From contig CAIRTT010000393.1 of assembly GCA_903881535.1 (NCBI GenBank), positions 1 through 6,584 of the forward strand: a stretch of DNA of 6,584 nucleotides. The letters are read 5' to 3'. Below the pieces are notes generated by a model that was given only the letters and a program-made list of their open reading frames with translations, ran no database searches and was not told the DNA's origin. Both the position numbers and the translations under genes were made by a program. The stretch is from an uncultured Armatimonadota bacterium. GTDB lineage: Bacteria; Armatimonadota; Armatimonadia; Armatimonadales; Armatimonadaceae. Of this stretch, positions 6,262 to 6,584 are shown piece after piece (the stretch's first letter is position 1; the number at the start of each line of letters is the position of its first letter).

Positions 6262-6288
6262 GTAATTACCTACTCGACTTACTATTTT

Positions 6289-6393
6289 TTACTTTTTCGT
6301 CAGACAAAACAAACAGCCAAACAACATCCCAAAGCGGTCGTTTGTAAACCAGGATGTGTCTCCCGGCGTTGGGTCAGGCTGGATTTGGCTCAT
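6289..6393 (-). pseudogene. Truncated fucosidase 5' end B (34-codon reading frame)
   Basis: A TAGGAG site lies 6 nt before ATG 6393. The first 23 codons match the fucosidase except H18N; then the frame diverges (LFGCLFCLTKK) and stops at 6289-6291. It reads either as the remnant of a paralogue that lost its body or as a short translated leader peptide. The intact start signals mean that it could still be translated. Confidence 0.55.
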
Positions 6394-6406
6394 AAACGGC
6401 TCCTAC
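6323..6406 (-). repeat. Leader repeat copy B
   Basis: 84 bp matching 6178-6261 at 78 positions, offset 145. It shares the ACGGCTCCTA leader of copy C rather than that of copy A. Its inverted repeat at 6349-6366 keeps pairing in RNA through a G-U pair. Confidence 0.9.
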
Positions 6407-6442
6407 TGTCACACCTAATAACGTAACTTACTTATTTTTCTT

Positions 6443-6535
6443 TCAAAGCGAAAACAACGGCAGAGACATCCCAAAGCGGTCATGTGTAAACCAGGATGTG
6501 TCTCCCGGCGTTGGGTCAGGTTGGACTTGGCTCAT
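6443..6535 (-). pseudogene. Truncated fucosidase 5' end C (30-codon reading frame)
   Basis: A TAGGAG site lies 6 nt before ATG 6535. The first 23 codons match the fucosidase except I4V and two silent changes; the frame then continues as SLPLFSL and stops at 6443-6445. As for copy B, it is either a broken paralogue or a short leader peptide. The silent and conservative changes indicate that this segment was coding for some time after duplication. Confidence 0.55.
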
Positions 6536-6547
6536 AAACGGCTCCTA
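6466..6547 (-). repeat. Leader repeat copy C
   Basis: 82 bp, differing from copy B at 4 positions and from copy A at 6, offset 142 from B. It contains the ribosome site, the start and 23 codons, with the inverted repeat at 6491-6508. Confidence 0.9.
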
Positions 6548-6584
6548 GGATTAGCTCTCCGTTACTTAGAACTTTGTATATTCG

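Larger units (their letters stand above)
6249..6584. other. 336-bp region without an intact gene, holding a repeated fucosidase leader
   Basis: Upstream of the fucosidase, two further copies of its leader and first 23 codons alternate with A/T-rich spacers of about 60 bp. The spacers are diverged but still alike (both carry AAAAATA-GTAAGT-like and AGGT stretches). After the last copy, the sequence to the window edge (CTAAGTAAC on the minus strand) resembles the same spacer, so the array may continue. No convincing promoter pair is seen, although the A/T-rich spacers are plausible promoter sites. Confidence 0.7.

Noticed and set aside
6178..6547. The three evenly spaced repeats as a CRISPR array
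   Set aside because: The repeats are 82-84 bp, contain a start codon and coding sequence, and the spacers are related to each other. There are no cas genes.
6249..6584. A riboswitch or T-box upstream of the fucosidase
   Set aside because: No known aptamer core could be recognised, and the conserved part is coding-like sequence with a start codon.
1..6584. tRNA, rRNA or other structured RNA genes
   Set aside because: No cloverleaf, rRNA core or other familiar RNA sequence was seen on either strand.

Overview
The window (about 50% GC by eye) looks like the chromosome of a free-living heterotroph from the Planctomycetota / Verrucomicrobiota / Armatimonadota range. The pointer is a neighbouring pair of a DUF1549-DUF1553 (planctomycete-type cytochrome) protein and a DUF1501 protein with a twin-arginine signal, a combination typical of those phyla. 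The sequence alone does not decide the phylum. All genes I can support lie on the minus strand, so transcription runs right to left.

Layout from right to left (order of transcription). 6249-6584 has no intact gene. It holds two extra, nearly identical copies of the first 23 codons, start codon and Shine-Dalgarno site of the next gene, each closed by an early stop. 4953-6248 encodes a complete cytoplasmic GH29 alpha-L-fucosidase. 4600-4952 holds two 115-bp direct repeats, one of which overlaps the last five codons of the fucosidase, plus hairpins. 4039-4599 is a secreted thioredoxin-fold-like protein with one CxxC. A strong terminator follows, then 3445-3960, a secreted stand-alone DsbD-alpha-like domain with a CX4C pair. 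2913-3398 is a DUF1851 (Tdi1-type immunity fold) protein that appears to be transcribed as a leaderless message. A second strong terminator separates it from an apparent two-gene operon: 533-2773 (DUF1549/DUF1553 protein with a signal peptide and two Cys-Cys-His motifs) and 1-497 (DUF1501 protein, cut by the window edge).

How the genes may work together: the DUF1549/1553 and DUF1501 proteins are almost always partners and probably form an exported complex, often near polysaccharide catabolism genes. The GH29 enzyme fits such a lifestyle, but it is a separate transcription unit and has no signal peptide. The two small exported thiol proteins (CxxC and CX4C) may act in extracytoplasmic thiol redox, but a terminator lies between them.

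The most unusual part is the fucosidase gene. Its 5' end is repeated at least twice upstream, in an array with a period of 142-145 bp that may run past the window edge. Its extreme 3' end and 3' UTR are repeated once downstream with a period of 143 bp. This may be the debris of a collapsed paralogue array, or a deliberately maintained leader array.
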